A stretch of DNA of 57,581 bases from Acidimicrobiia bacterium (lineage in GTDB: Bacteria > Actinomycetota > Acidimicrobiia > Acidimicrobiales > Bin134), in the NCBI GenBank assembly GCA_022819825.1, contig JAJEGM010000007.1:1-57581 (forward strand). Reading direction: 5' to 3'. Both the position numbers and the translations under genes were made by a program. The notes beneath the pieces are model-generated. The model did no database searches and had not been told where the DNA came from. It saw only the letters and a program-made list of their open reading frames with translations. Positions 8,829 to 19,267 of this stretch are shown one piece after another. Position 1 is the first letter of the stretch; the number at the start of each line of letters is the position of its first letter.

Positions 8829-9881
8829 CTAATGATGTGAACGGCCCGGAATGGCTCGAAGCGCCTCGCTCACTTCGCCCCACGGTCCGTCGGCCCGGAG
8901 ACCGTGGCCGAACGACATGCGATCGATGAGACCGCCATAGCTGGCCGCCACGCCGCTGGCCAGGTTCTGGGGCTCTGCCACAACGCCGAAGGTCCCCAGC
9001 ATGGTGTCGTCGATCACGTCGGCCATCTCCACCCACTGGCCTTGCTTGGACATGCGGTTCAGCTCGTCTTGGGCGTCGCCCCAGCCGTGGTGCTCTAGCA
9101 CCGGGCGGTATGCCGGCGTCGAGCCGTAGAAGGCCAGTTGCTGGCGGGCCGCTTGGGCCGCCGACGCCATCTCCTCCTCGGTTTCGCCGGTGACGATGAA
9201 CACGGGCATCGAGACCTCGATGTCCATGGGATCGCGGCCTGCACGGGCGGCCCCGCGCTCTAGGGCGGGCAGCGACACCTCCCGCACGTAGCTGGGGGTG
9301 GTGAACCCGTGGCTGATCCAGCCGTCGGCGCTCCCGCCGGCCGCCTCGGTCATGAGGTCGCCCACCGCGGCCAGATGGATGGGGGGAGGGCCGAAGGGGT
9401 TGGCGCCGGGGCTGAACATCGGCGTCATGAGCGTGTGCTGGTAGAACTCGCCCCGAAAGCTCAGCTTCTCCCCGGTCTCCCAGCATTCCCATATGGCTTT
9501 GACGGCGTCGATCATCTCCTTCATGCGGGCGGCGGGGTGTGACCAGGGCATGGAGAATCGCTTGGTGATGTGGGGCTTTATCTGAGAGCCCAGGCCGAGA
9601 ATGAAGCGCCCGCTGGAGTAGGCCTGAAGATCCCATCCTATGTTGGCCAAGATCATCGGATTGCGGGCGAATGACACCGCAATCGAGGTTCCGATCTGAA
9701 TGCGGGTGGTGTGCTCGGCGGCCAAAACCAGCGGCAGGAACGGATCGTGGTCGAGCTCGGCCGACCAGATCCCGTCGTAGCCGGCGGCTTCCAGATTCCG
9801 GGCGTTTTCGGCGGCATCCCCTAGGGGTCCAACCGAGCCCTTTCTGGCCGCTCTAGTAACGAGGCCTCCATCTAGCTTCAT
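8829..9881 (-). CDS. LLM-class F420-dependent oxidoreductase
   Basis: A 350-residue TIM-barrel protein of the luciferase-like monooxygenase superfamily, in the branch that uses F420 in actinobacteria. Diagnostic stretches are the N-terminal beta strand with NARNLEAAGYDGIWSAELDHDP, the core TRIQIGTSIAVSFARNP, and SGRFILGLGSQIKPHITKRF, all typical of this family. The start at 9881 has AGGA about 8 nt upstream. It lies 38 nt from the P450 gene on the same strand and may share a transcript with it. The cofactor is assigned from the family, not from a visible residue, and the substrate is unknown. Confidence 0.9.
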   Translation of the reverse strand: MKLDGGLVTRAARKGSVGPLGDAAENARNLEAAGYDGIWSAELDHDPFLPLVLAAEHTTRIQIGTSIAVSFARNPMILANIGWDLQAYSSGRFILGLGSQIKPHITKRFSMPWSHPAARMKEMIDAVKAIWECWETGEKLSFRGEFYQHTLMTPMFSPGANPFGPPPIHLAAVGDLMTEAAGGSADGWISHGFTTPSYVREVSLPALERGAARAGRDPMDIEVSMPVFIVTGETEEEMASAAQAARQQLAFYGSTPAYRPVLEHHGWGDAQDELNRMSKQGQWVEMADVIDDTMLGTFGVVAEPQNLASGVAASYGGLIDRMSFGHGLRADGPWGEVSEALRAIPGRSHH

Positions 9882-9909
9882 GCTCTGTCCTCTCGGGTAG
9901 TGGTTGCGG

Positions 9910-10779
9910 TTATTTGGACTCGTCTTGGTCGCGCAGGAATTGTTCCAGCTCTTCGGCCAGCTCGTCGCCGGTGGGGATCTCCTCGCCCGACTCTCCCATG
10001 CTGGTGTCGTAGGCGTTCTCCAGTTGGCCTAGCAGGCGCTTGTGGCTGGCGTTCTGGGCGATCATGGTGTCGAGCCGACGGGACACCTCCAGCCCCTCGG
10101 CGATCAGCGGTGCGGGGTCGAACCGCAGATCGGCCACGGTTCGAAGACCCTGGAACAGGGCTGCGGTGGCGGCGGGGAACGGGGAGCCGGACGCATAGTG
10201 GGGCACTTGGGCCCACACCGACACCGTTTCCAATCCGGCGGTCTCGAATCGCTTGGCTAGAGCCGCGCTGATCCCGGCGGGAACCTCCAGGGTGCCCGCG
10301 GGGGCGCCGAAACGCTCGATCAGATCCTGGGAGGTGCCGGTGGCCGACACCCGCACCGGTCGGGTGTGGGGCACCGCGGCGGGGTACGCCCCCAATGACA
10401 CCACTCGGGCTACCCCCAACTGCTGCACCAGCTGATCTACGGCCGCGCAGAATGCCTGCCAGCGAAAATCGGGTTCGGGCCCGTGGAGCAGTAGGAACGC
10501 CCGCTGGTCCAGATCGCTCACCTGCTGGAGGCGGATGGACGGCCAGCTGATGTGGTCCACCCGGCCCTCCCGAACGGTCATGGTGGGGCGGCGGGCTCGG
10601 TGGTCCACCAGCAGATCGGCGTCAAAGCTGGCCACCAGCTCGGCGTCGTCGGCCTTCAACATAATCTCGGTGGCGTTGCGCATGCCGAAACCGGCATCCA
10701 CCCACCCGTCAAAGGCCACCACCAGCACGGGATCGTCCAAGTCGAGTTCTTGGTGGACGGTGACCAGGTCGCTGCTCAT
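9910..10779 (-). CDS. PAC2 family protein
   Basis: A 289-residue protein of the PAC2 (proteasome assembly chaperone-like) family, common as a single gene in actinobacteria. Recognised from the N-terminal DDPVLVVAFDGWVDAGFGM, the central LGAYPAAVPHTRP and ASGSPFPAATAALFQGLRTV. The C-terminal ~60 residues are acidic and helical (EEIPTGDELAEELEQFL). Its role in bacteria is not settled; by analogy it may assist assembly of a large complex such as the proteasome. Its ATG overlaps the stop of the upstream phosphotransferase gene by 4 nt (ATGA), showing translational coupling. Confidence 0.9.
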   Translation of the reverse strand: MSSDLVTVHQELDLDDPVLVVAFDGWVDAGFGMRNATEIMLKADDAELVASFDADLLVDHRARRPTMTVREGRVDHISWPSIRLQQVSDLDQRAFLLLHGPEPDFRWQAFCAAVDQLVQQLGVARVVSLGAYPAAVPHTRPVRVSATGTSQDLIERFGAPAGTLEVPAGISAALAKRFETAGLETVSVWAQVPHYASGSPFPAATAALFQGLRTVADLRFDPAPLIAEGLEVSRRLDTMIAQNASHKRLLGQLENAYDTSMGESGEEIPTGDELAEELEQFLRDQDESK

Positions 10780-11834
10780 GCCACTTGCTCCGCAGCCGAT
10801 GTGGCCATTTCAACCAGCGCGTCCACCCGGGCCACAAAGCTGTCGGCCCCTTGCGGCGGCGCCTTGTCGCCCATGGCCCCGCCCACATACCGGCTGTAGA
10901 CGCCTTCCAGAATGCAGGCCAGCTTCCAGTAGCCGAAGGCCATGTAGAACTCGAAATTGTCGATTTCGCGCCCCGACACCTCCGAGTAGAGGTCGAACAT
11001 CTCGGCTCGGGTGGCGAATCCGGCCTCACCGGTGGGGGGATCGTCCAACGCGAACTCAGAATCGTTTGGCTCGGCCCAATACACCAGGAGCTGGGCCACG
11101 TCGGCGTTGCGGTCGCCCAAGGTACACAGCTCCCAATCGAGCACGGCCAGCACTTCGCCTTGATCGCCCAGCATGCAGTTGTCCAGGCGGTAGTCGCCGT
11201 GGACGATGCCGGCTTGGCCTTGTTCTGGGATGCGAGCCACAAGGTGGTCGTGAACCTCTTGGATCTGGGGTCGGTCTTGGGTCTTAGACTCCTCGAACTG
11301 GCGCAGCCAGCGCCGGAGCTGGCGGGCGATGTAGTCCTCCTTGCGCCCTAGATCGCCCAACCCCACCTCGTCCACGTCCACCGCGTGGATGTGGGCCAGC
11401 GTCTCGGCAATCGACTGGGAGGCCGTCCAGCGCACCTCAGGGGCCAGCTCGGCCGCGTGCTTGCGGTTGCGCACTACCTTCCCGTCCACAAAGTCCATGA
11501 CGTAGAAGGGACGCTCGTTTACCTCCTCGTCCTCGCACAACCCGAAGGCTTGGGGCACCGGCACGTCGGTGTCGGCTAGGGCGGCGATGATCTTGTGCTC
11601 TCGGCCCATGTCGTGGGCGGTGGCCAGCACCTGGTACAGCGGCGGCCGGCGCAGCACGTAACGCTGGCCGTCGGCATCGGTGGCCTTGAAGGTGAGGTTG
11701 GAATGCCCGCCGGCAATCAGCTCGAACTTCAGCGGCAGGGCAACGCCGGGCACGTTGGCCTCGAACCACGCGCTGACCGCGTCGTGCTGGATGCCTCGGA
11801 TGTGGTCCATGCGAGAGGTCACGCTAGCGTTCAA
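10776..11834 (-). CDS. phosphotransferase family protein (APH-like kinase fold)
   Basis: A 352-residue aminoglycoside-phosphotransferase-like protein. The glycine-rich ATP loop is GGHSNLTFKATDADG near residue 43 with the lysine-equivalent position in YVLRRPP, the catalytic loop is IVHGDYRLDNCML near residue 195, and the metal-binding motif is AVLDWELCTLGD. This subgroup, related to the kinase part of ACAD10, often occurs in acyl-CoA metabolism rather than drug resistance, and I favour that reading because P450, LLM and other catabolic genes follow. An internal ATG nine codons in is an alternative start. It is coupled by a 4-nt overlap to the PAC2 gene. Confidence 0.88.
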   Translation of the reverse strand: MNASVTSRMDHIRGIQHDAVSAWFEANVPGVALPLKFELIAGGHSNLTFKATDADGQRYVLRRPPLYQVLATAHDMGREHKIIAALADTDVPVPQAFGLCEDEEVNERPFYVMDFVDGKVVRNRKHAAELAPEVRWTASQSIAETLAHIHAVDVDEVGLGDLGRKEDYIARQLRRWLRQFEESKTQDRPQIQEVHDHLVARIPEQGQAGIVHGDYRLDNCMLGDQGEVLAVLDWELCTLGDRNADVAQLLVYWAEPNDSEFALDDPPTGEAGFATRAEMFDLYSEVSGREIDNFEFYMAFGYWKLACILEGVYSRYVGGAMGDKAPPQGADSFVARVDALVEMATSAAEQVA

Positions 11835-11857
11835 TCTGGTTCGATGAGAGGTAGCCG

Positions 11858-12562
11858 ATGGCCGATGTGACTGATGCGACGTTTACCACTGAGGTGGTAG
11901 AACGCTCCCACACCGTGGCGGTGGTGGTGGACCTGTGGGCGCCGTGGTGCGGGCCGTGTAAAACGCTGGGGCCGATTCTGGAGCAAGCGGTGGCGGCCAC
12001 CGGCGGCGCGGTGGAGCTGGCCAAAGTCAACGTGGACGACAACCCCCAGACCGCTCAGGCCTTTCAGGTCCAGAGCATTCCTGCGGTGTACGCCATGCGC
12101 GACGGCAAAGTGGTCGACGGGTTCATCGGCGCCCAAGGCGAGGCCGCGGTGGCCGAGTTCGTGCAGGGTCTGATTCCCACCGAACAGGAGAGCGAGGTGG
12201 AGGCTCTGGTGGCCGCGGGCGACGAGGCCTCTCTGCGGCGGGCATTGGAGCTAGACGCCGACCACGAGGGCGCCGTGGTGGGGCTGGCCGACTTGTTGGT
12301 GTCCGATGGCCGGGGCGAGGAAGCCCTCGAGCTGCTGGAGCGGATCCCCGAGACCGCCGAGGTCCGCCGAGTGGCCGCGCTGGCCCGCACCGGCGGCGGG
12401 GCCGACAATGGGGATGTCGAGGCCCGGCTCGACGATCTGCTGGGCCGGGTTAAGGCCGATCCCGACGCCCGCCAGGAGTTCGTCGACCTTTTGGAGATCA
12501 TGGGCTCCGACGACCCCCGCACTTCTGTCTACCGCCGTCGGCTCACCACACAGCTTTACTGA
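11858..12562 (+). CDS. thioredoxin-TPR protein (CnoX/YbbN-like)
   Basis: A 234-residue cytoplasmic protein. Residues 1-108 are a thioredoxin domain with the active site WCGPC (Cys31, Cys34) and the cis-proline strand IPAVYAM. The rest is a tetratricopeptide-like helical region (DEASLRRALELDADHEGAVVGLADLLVSDGRGEE split over several helices), the architecture of CnoX/YbbN, a redox-active holdase that cooperates with chaperonin and DnaK. The dnaJ and hrcA genes lie 8 kb downstream. It is divergent from the kinase-like gene, with only 23 nt between the starts, so promoters overlap the neighbour. Confidence 0.9.
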   Translation: MADVTDATFTTEVVERSHTVAVVVDLWAPWCGPCKTLGPILEQAVAATGGAVELAKVNVDDNPQTAQAFQVQSIPAVYAMRDGKVVDGFIGAQGEAAVAEFVQGLIPTEQESEVEALVAAGDEASLRRALELDADHEGAVVGLADLLVSDGRGEEALELLERIPETAEVRRVAALARTGGGADNGDVEARLDDLLGRVKADPDARQEFVDLLEIMGSDDPRTSVYRRRLTTQLY

Positions 12563-12645
12563 GCATCAATAATTTTCAGCTATTTCTGATACAGTAGTGG
12601 CACTTCCCCTTTCGCTGGGATGGCGCGTCGCGCCTGGATACGGCC

Positions 12646-13329
12646 ATGGAAAACCCCTCATTGCCGCCTCCCCGGCTGACCCCGGCAGAGAGGGTCAGGG
12701 AGATGGTGGATGACTACCGCCACTTGATCACCGGGCCCCGGCTGTTGATGGTCGGCGGTGGACTGGTGGCCGCCATTGCGGTGGCGGCCTATCTGATGGC
12801 GGGGGCAAGCAGCGCTCCTCGGCCCGAGGCAGTGATTCCCATGGCGACGTCGCTGCCCGCCCGCTCGACACCGGTTGCCGAGGCGACGACGATCTTGGTA
12901 CACGCCGCCGGAGCGGTCCACGCCCCAGGGGTGTATCTATTTAGGGGCGAAGCCCGGGTGCTCGACCTAATGGAAGCGGCCGGGGGGCTGACGCCCGACG
13001 CCGACCACGACCGGGTGAACCTGGCTGCTGCGCTGTCGGACGGGCAATGGATGTACTTCCCCCGACTCGGCCAGACCGCAATACCTGCGCCTTTGGGTGG
13101 GAACGGATCGGCCGGCGGCAGTGCAGTCGACCAGTCCGGGCCGCTGAACCTCAACACCGCCACCGCCGGACAGCTTGAATCGCTGCCCGGAGTAGGACCG
13201 GCCATTGCTGCGGCCATCATCGAGCAGCGCGAGCGCATTGGCGGGTTTACCTCGGTTGACGGGCTGTTGGCCGTGTCCGGCATCGGCCCGGCCAAACTCG
13301 ACCAGATTCGTCACTTGGTCGCAAAGTGA
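12646..13329 (+). CDS. comEA: ComEA-like DNA-binding competence protein
   Basis: A 227-residue membrane-anchored protein predicted to bind incoming double-stranded DNA at the outer face of the membrane. A short cytoplasmic N-terminus precedes one membrane segment (LLMVGGGLVAAIAVAAYLMAG), then an SLBB domain (VHAAGAVHAPGVYLF...RVLDLMEAAGGLT) at about residues 85-140 and a double helix-hairpin-helix at the C-terminus (LNLNTATAGQLESLPGVGPA and VSGIGPAKLDQIR). The 80 nt upstream contain an AT-rich stretch with a possible extended -10 (TGATACAGT). Its stop overlaps the GTG start of comEC, so the two are coupled. Confidence 0.93.
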   Translation: MENPSLPPPRLTPAERVREMVDDYRHLITGPRLLMVGGGLVAAIAVAAYLMAGASSAPRPEAVIPMATSLPARSTPVAEATTILVHAAGAVHAPGVYLFRGEARVLDLMEAAGGLTPDADHDRVNLAAALSDGQWMYFPRLGQTAIPAPLGGNGSAGGSAVDQSGPLNLNTATAGQLESLPGVGPAIAAAIIEQRERIGGFTSVDGLLAVSGIGPAKLDQIRHLVAK

Positions 13330-15113
13330 GTGACCGCCACGCGGTGGCACTGGCGGTGGCGGCCATGGCTGGCGCCTGGTTGTCGGCGGCCGTCCCGCTG
13401 GTCCCGGCGATCATCCTGGGAATTGTGGCTTTGGCCGTCCGCAAGCCGTGGCTGCTGATGGCCGCGGTCCTGCTGATGGGCTCATCGTTGGGGGCCCGGG
13501 CCTGGGCCGGCCTGAACCCGCTTGAGCCCGCAGCTTTCGAGGGCGAAGCCGCCCTGGTGTCCGATCCGGTGCCGGTCGGCGCGGGGATGCGGGTGTTCGT
13601 GCAGGCGGAGGGACGGCGCTATGAGGCGTGGGCCTACGGCCGTGCCGCCCGAGACCTGAGCGACCGACTGGCCGGGGATCGCATCCGCGTGACCGGCAGC
13701 GTCCGGCCCATCCAGCCGCTGCCCGACTACCAAGCGGCCCGCCACATCGCCAACCGGTTGAACATCGACCGCGTCCATGACTATAGGGATGGGTCCTTTC
13801 CCTATCGGATGGCCAACGGGCTGAGACGCACCATCGCACGAGGTGCCGAATCCCTGGACGGCGATCGTCTCGCCCTGTTCACCGGGCTGTCTTATGGAGA
13901 CGACCGCTACCAGTCGCCGGTGGTGTCCGACGATTTCCGGGCTGCGGGCCTCACCCATCTGCTGGCCGTGTCGGGCCAGAACGTGGCCTTCGTGCTCATT
14001 CTGGCCCGCCCGCTGATCGAGCGGTTCGACTACCGGGGTCGGTGGGTGCTCACCCTCGGGGCCATAGGCTTTTTTGCCCTGGTCACCCGGTTCGAGCCAT
14101 CGGTGTTGCGGGCCTCGGTCATGGCGGCCATCGCGGCCACCGCCACCCTGATGGGCCGGGAGGCGTCCAGCCGCCGGGTGCTGGCTCTGGCCGTGGCCCT
14201 TTTGGTGCTGGTCGATCCGCTGCTGGTGCACTCGGTGGCGTTTCGGCTGTCGGTGGCCGCTTCGACGGGCATCATCCTGTGGGCACCCCGGCTGGCCGAG
14301 CGCCTGCGGGGGCCTCGGCTGCTGGCCGACGCGCTGGCGGTTACCGTGTCGGCGCAGTTGGCTGTGGCTCCGCTGCTGATTGCCACCTTCGGCGGAGTGC
14401 CGGTGGCCTCATTGCCCGCCAACTTGCTGGCCGCGCCGGTGGCCGGACCGATCATGATGTGGAGCCTCTCGGCCGGGGTCGTCGCCGGGCTGGTGGGCGG
14501 CCCGCTGGCCCAGGTCATTCACTGGCCCACCGGTGTGAGCATCGGCTGGATTCAGGCGGTGGCCGGCTGGGCGGCATCGGCCCGGCTCGGCGAGCTACGG
14601 GCCCCGCATCTGATTGCGGTGGTGATTGGCGCGGTGATCTGGTGGCTGGCCCGGCGCCGACCGCTGCGAGCGGTGGCCGCTGTGGGGCTTGCTGCCGCGC
14701 TGCTGGTGCCCGCGGTAGCCCTGCGGACAGCCGACCCGCCGTTCCACACCATGCTCGACTCCGGGGTCGAGGTGTGGCGCCACCATCAGACCGTGGTGGT
14801 CGTGCTCGGACCCAATCGCTCAACCGAGCGGCTGCTTGAAGATCTGCGCCGAGCCGGAGTCGGGGCCGTGGATCTGGCGATAGCCGACCGGGGCAACCGG
14901 GCCCAGCGCGATCAGATCCGATCGCTGCAAGAGCGCATGCACGTAGGCACAATCATCGCCCCGCCCGGCCATCGCATCGGCGGCGCCACCACCGTCCGCG
15001 CCGGCCAGCAGATCCTGCTCGGCGCCCTAGTGGTAGAGATCACCTCCCACGACCCCCGCCTGGCAGTGGCGGTCACTCCGCTGGCATCCCAAATCGTCAC
15101 CGGCGCGGTGTAG
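13326..15113 (+). CDS. comEC: ComEC/Rec2 DNA uptake channel
   Basis: A 595-residue polytopic membrane protein, the predicted channel that carries single-stranded DNA across the cytoplasmic membrane during transformation. N-terminal membrane helices precede a soluble segment, then the ComEC core with GLSYGDDRYQSP and FRAAGLTHLLAVSGQNVAF, followed by many hydrophobic helices. The C-terminal part after about residue 460 is short and lacks an obvious complete metallo-beta-lactamase domain with its HxHxDH motif; only a trimmed version (VVVLGPNRSTERLLEDLRRAG...DLAIADRGN) is present. The GTG start lies inside the comEA stop region. With comEA, it suggests competence genes are retained. Confidence 0.9.
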   Translation: MSDRHAVALAVAAMAGAWLSAAVPLVPAIILGIVALAVRKPWLLMAAVLLMGSSLGARAWAGLNPLEPAAFEGEAALVSDPVPVGAGMRVFVQAEGRRYEAWAYGRAARDLSDRLAGDRIRVTGSVRPIQPLPDYQAARHIANRLNIDRVHDYRDGSFPYRMANGLRRTIARGAESLDGDRLALFTGLSYGDDRYQSPVVSDDFRAAGLTHLLAVSGQNVAFVLILARPLIERFDYRGRWVLTLGAIGFFALVTRFEPSVLRASVMAAIAATATLMGREASSRRVLALAVALLVLVDPLLVHSVAFRLSVAASTGIILWAPRLAERLRGPRLLADALAVTVSAQLAVAPLLIATFGGVPVASLPANLLAAPVAGPIMMWSLSAGVVAGLVGGPLAQVIHWPTGVSIGWIQAVAGWAASARLGELRAPHLIAVVIGAVIWWLARRRPLRAVAAVGLAAALLVPAVALRTADPPFHTMLDSGVEVWRHHQTVVVVLGPNRSTERLLEDLRRAGVGAVDLAIADRGNRAQRDQIRSLQERMHVGTIIAPPGHRIGGATTVRAGQQILLGALVVEITSHDPRLAVAVTPLASQIVTGAV

Positions 15114-15123
15114 CGTCGCCTGC

Positions 15124-15966
15124 GTGATCGTGGAGCTGGGGCCGCATCGCTATGACGTGACCACCCGTGCCCTGGTCATGGGTATTTTGAACCGCACCCC
15201 CGACTCGTTCTACGACGCCGGGCAGTACTGGGATTTCGACGCCTTTTTGGCCAAAGCCGAGGAGCTGGTGGCCGAGGGGGCCGACTTCTTGGACGTGGGC
15301 GGGGTGAAGGCCGGTCCCGGCCCCGAGGTGACCGAGGAAGAGGAGATGGACCGGGTGGTACCGGCTATCGAGGCGCTGCGGAAGCGATTCGACCTGCCCA
15401 TCTCGGTGGACACCTGGCGGGCGTCGGTGGCCAGGGAGAGCTACGCCGCCGGGGCGGTGGTGGGCAACGACATCAGCGGATTCGCCGACCCCGATTTCCT
15501 CCAAGAGGCCGCGGCAGCAGGAGCCTCGGTGGTGGCCTGCCATGTGCGCCTCGCTCCCAGGGTGGCCGATCCCGAGCCGGTGTACGACGACCTGGTGGGC
15601 GAGGTGAGCCGGTTCTTGTCGGAGCGGGCCCAGTGGGCGGTGGACGCGGGGATCCCCCCGCAGCGGATCATGCTCGACGCCGGACACGATCTGGGCAAGA
15701 CCCCGGAGATGTCGGCCGAGCTGCTTCGCCGGTCCCAGGAACTTGTGGATTTGGGCTATCCGGTGTTTTTGTCGGTGTCCAACAAGGGCTTCTTGGGGGC
15801 GCTGACGGGAACTGAGGTGGGGGATCGGCGGGAAGCCACGCTGGCAGCCCACGCGCTGGGCGTCGGGTTGGGCAGCCGGATTCTTCGGGCCCATGACGTG
15901 GCCGGCACCCGCCGAGTGGCCGACTTCATGAGCGCCCTCCTCCAACAACAGCGGAATCACTCATGA
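15124..15966 (+). CDS. dihydropteroate synthase homologue, FolP2 type
   Basis: A 280-residue TIM-barrel pterin-binding protein starting at GTG. The signature reads GILNRTPDSFYDAG instead of the canonical GILNVTPDSFSDGG, and DVGGVKAGPG replaces the usual D(I/V)GGESTRPG. As I recall, the second homologue FolP2 of mycobacteria has the same changes and, in M. leprae, did not show synthase activity. I therefore call it FolP2-like and do not assume it makes dihydropteroate. The remaining features of the fold are present (ISVDTWRASVARESYAAGA, NDISGF, MLDAGHDLGKT, SVSNKGFLG). It lies between comEC and holA in an apparent same-strand run with gaps of 10 and 31 nt. Confidence 0.85.
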   Translation: MIVELGPHRYDVTTRALVMGILNRTPDSFYDAGQYWDFDAFLAKAEELVAEGADFLDVGGVKAGPGPEVTEEEEMDRVVPAIEALRKRFDLPISVDTWRASVARESYAAGAVVGNDISGFADPDFLQEAAAAGASVVACHVRLAPRVADPEPVYDDLVGEVSRFLSERAQWAVDAGIPPQRIMLDAGHDLGKTPEMSAELLRRSQELVDLGYPVFLSVSNKGFLGALTGTEVGDRREATLAAHALGVGLGSRILRAHDVAGTRRVADFMSALLQQQRNHS

Positions 15967-15997
15967 GCGCGCCCATCACCGGCTGGGAGCTCCCCCA

Positions 15998-17011
15998 ATG
16001 AGTGCCACGGTGGTGCTGTTTCACGGTGACGACGAGGTGCTGTTGTCCAACGCGGTGCGCGACCGGGTGGCTCAGTTGGTGGGCGACGGCGACCGGTCGC
16101 TGATGGTGGCCGAGCTGACCGAGGCCACCTACCTAGAAGACAACGACTACCACATCGCCCCGCTGGTGGACGCCGCTCAGACCCCGCCGTTCCTCACCGA
16201 GCGGCGGGTGGTGGTGGGCCGGGAGATGGGCCGGTTCTCCACCGTGGATTCGCTCGGCCCCCTGCTGGGCTATCTGGAGCTACCGCTGGAAACCACCGAT
16301 CTGGTGCTGGTGTGGGAGAAGGGGCCGGCGCTCCAGCGTCTCAATGCGGTGCCCAAGCGCCTATCGGAAGCGGTGGCCGAAGCTGGTGGAGAGGTGGTTG
16401 GCGCCGGGATACCCCGAGGCCGCGACGGCGCGGCCAAGTGGATGGACACTCAAATCTCCGCCGCGGGGCTCCGGCTGCGGGCCGGGGCCAAGCGGCTGCT
16501 GGCCGACCACCTGGGGGAGGACATGAGCCGCTTGCCTGCGGTGCTCACCACGCTGGCGTCGGCCTATGGGCCGGATCGGGCATTGGAGGCCGACGATGTG
16601 GCCCCGTTCATCTGGGAGGCCGGGTCGGTGCCCCCCTGGGAGCTCACCGATGCGGTGGAGTCGGGCAACATCGCCGACGCCTTGGACAAGCTGCGCCGCA
16701 TGCTCCACGCCGGTGGCCGCAATGAGATGCAGGTGCTGTCCACCCTCTACAACCACCACAACCGGCTGTTGCGCTTGGACGGGGCCGACGCCGCCGACGA
16801 GAAGGAGGCGGCCGAACTGCTGGGCATCAAAGGCTCCACCTTCCCGGCCCGAAAAGCGCTGCGCCAGGCCCGAAAGCTGGGGCCGAAGAAGGTTGCACGA
16901 TCCATCGAGCTGCTGGCCCAAGCCGACTTGGACTTGCGAGGTGCCACGGCCATACCTGCCGAAGCGGTGCTGGAAGTGCTGGTGGCCCGCCTTACCCAGC
17001 TCAATCGTTAG
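15998..17011 (+). CDS. holA: DNA polymerase III delta subunit
   Basis: A 337-residue clamp-loader subunit that opens the beta clamp in the replisome. The family is recognised by its N-terminal VVLFHGDDEVLLSNAVRDRV, the RRVVVGREMGRF strand, and the C-terminal helical part with LSTLYNHHNRLLRL, KEAAELLGIKGSTFPARKALRQARKLG and LAQADLDLRGA. Length is normal. The comEA-comEC-holA-rpsT order is conserved across many bacteria and supports the call. Its TAG stop lies inside the first copy of a tandem repeat that derives from the end of the convergent rpsT gene. Confidence 0.94.
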   Translation: MSATVVLFHGDDEVLLSNAVRDRVAQLVGDGDRSLMVAELTEATYLEDNDYHIAPLVDAAQTPPFLTERRVVVGREMGRFSTVDSLGPLLGYLELPLETTDLVLVWEKGPALQRLNAVPKRLSEAVAEAGGEVVGAGIPRGRDGAAKWMDTQISAAGLRLRAGAKRLLADHLGEDMSRLPAVLTTLASAYGPDRALEADDVAPFIWEAGSVPPWELTDAVESGNIADALDKLRRMLHAGGRNEMQVLSTLYNHHNRLLRLDGADAADEKEAAELLGIKGSTFPARKALRQARKLGPKKVARSIELLAQADLDLRGATAIPAEAVLEVLVARLTQLNR

Positions 17012-17086
17012 AAGTTGGGGTGGGTAAGGATTACTCGGCCTGAAGCTAGAAGTTCGGGGTTGGACTGGGGCTACTCAGCCTGGAGC
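17008..17086. repeat. imperfect tandem duplication of the rpsT 3' end
   Basis: Two adjacent ~39-nt units (17008-17046 and 17047-17086) align with roughly three quarters identity. Both begin with TAGAAGTT and end in a reverse-complement reading of L-Q-A-E-stop. The second unit is the true end of rpsT; the first would be the same end read through once more and also contains the holA stop codon. It looks like an old slippage duplication in the intergenic space between convergent genes. Confidence 0.7.
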
Positions 17087-17340
17087 CGGGCCAGGCGCTT
17101 CATCAAGCGGGACTTCTTCCGGGCGGCGGTGTTGGGGTGCAACACGCCTTTGCTGGCCGCCTTGTCGATGCGCTTGATGGCCATGCGGGCCGCCTCGGCG
17201 GTCTCCTCGGCTTCGCCGTGTTCTGCTGCGGCCTCCGCGGTCCGGGTGCGGGTGATGACCTCCGAGCGCACGGCCCGGTTTCGCTGGCGGCGCTTCTCGT
17301 TTTGGCGATTGCGCTTTATCTGGCTCTTGATGTTTGCCAC
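17071..17340 (-). CDS. rpsT: 30S ribosomal protein S20
   Basis: An 89-residue basic helical protein of the small ribosomal subunit that binds 16S rRNA. The N-terminus ANIKSQIKRNRQNEKRRQRN and the C-terminal KGVLHPNTAARKKSRLMKRL are the S20 signature. Translation starts at GTG. It is the only minus-strand gene in this housekeeping block, convergent with holA and divergent from lepA. Its 3' end is duplicated in the downstream spacer. Confidence 0.97.
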   Translation of the reverse strand: MANIKSQIKRNRQNEKRRQRNRAVRSEVITRTRTAEAAAEHGEAEETAEAARMAIKRIDKAASKGVLHPNTAARKKSRLMKRLARLQAE

Positions 17341-17379
17341 AGAATGACAACTCTACCGTCCCCCAAACCCTGGTAACCA

Positions 17380-17423
17380 CATGGGAACCTAGGGAATAAG
17401 GGCGGTAGCGTTACTCGGTTCCC

Positions 17424-17426
<3 letters not shown>
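17380..17426. promoter_or_regulatory. inverted repeat that includes the lepA start codon
   Basis: CATGGGAACC (17380-17389) and GGTTCCCATG (17417-17426) are perfect reverse complements separated by 27 nt, and the ATG inside the second arm is the lepA initiation codon. In an mRNA that begins upstream of 17380, the 10-bp stem would hide the start codon. The repeat is also in the rpsT/lepA divergent promoter region, so a protein-binding operator is the alternative. The pairing is seen directly; the function is inferred. Confidence 0.5.
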
Positions 17427-19208
<1,782 letters not shown>

Positions 19209-19267
19209 GGCCCCGGCCAGCGTCTGCTGGGTGGCAGATCGGGTCAGACCAGTAGTATTCAAGCCTT

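Noticed and set aside
8038..8832. Plus-strand frames over the P450 and LLM genes
   Set aside because: They are reverse-strand shadows; the opposite strand has complete family motifs.
19209..19267. CIRCE operator before hrcA
   Set aside because: I looked for TTAGCACTC-N9-GAGTGCTAA and saw no match in this spacer.
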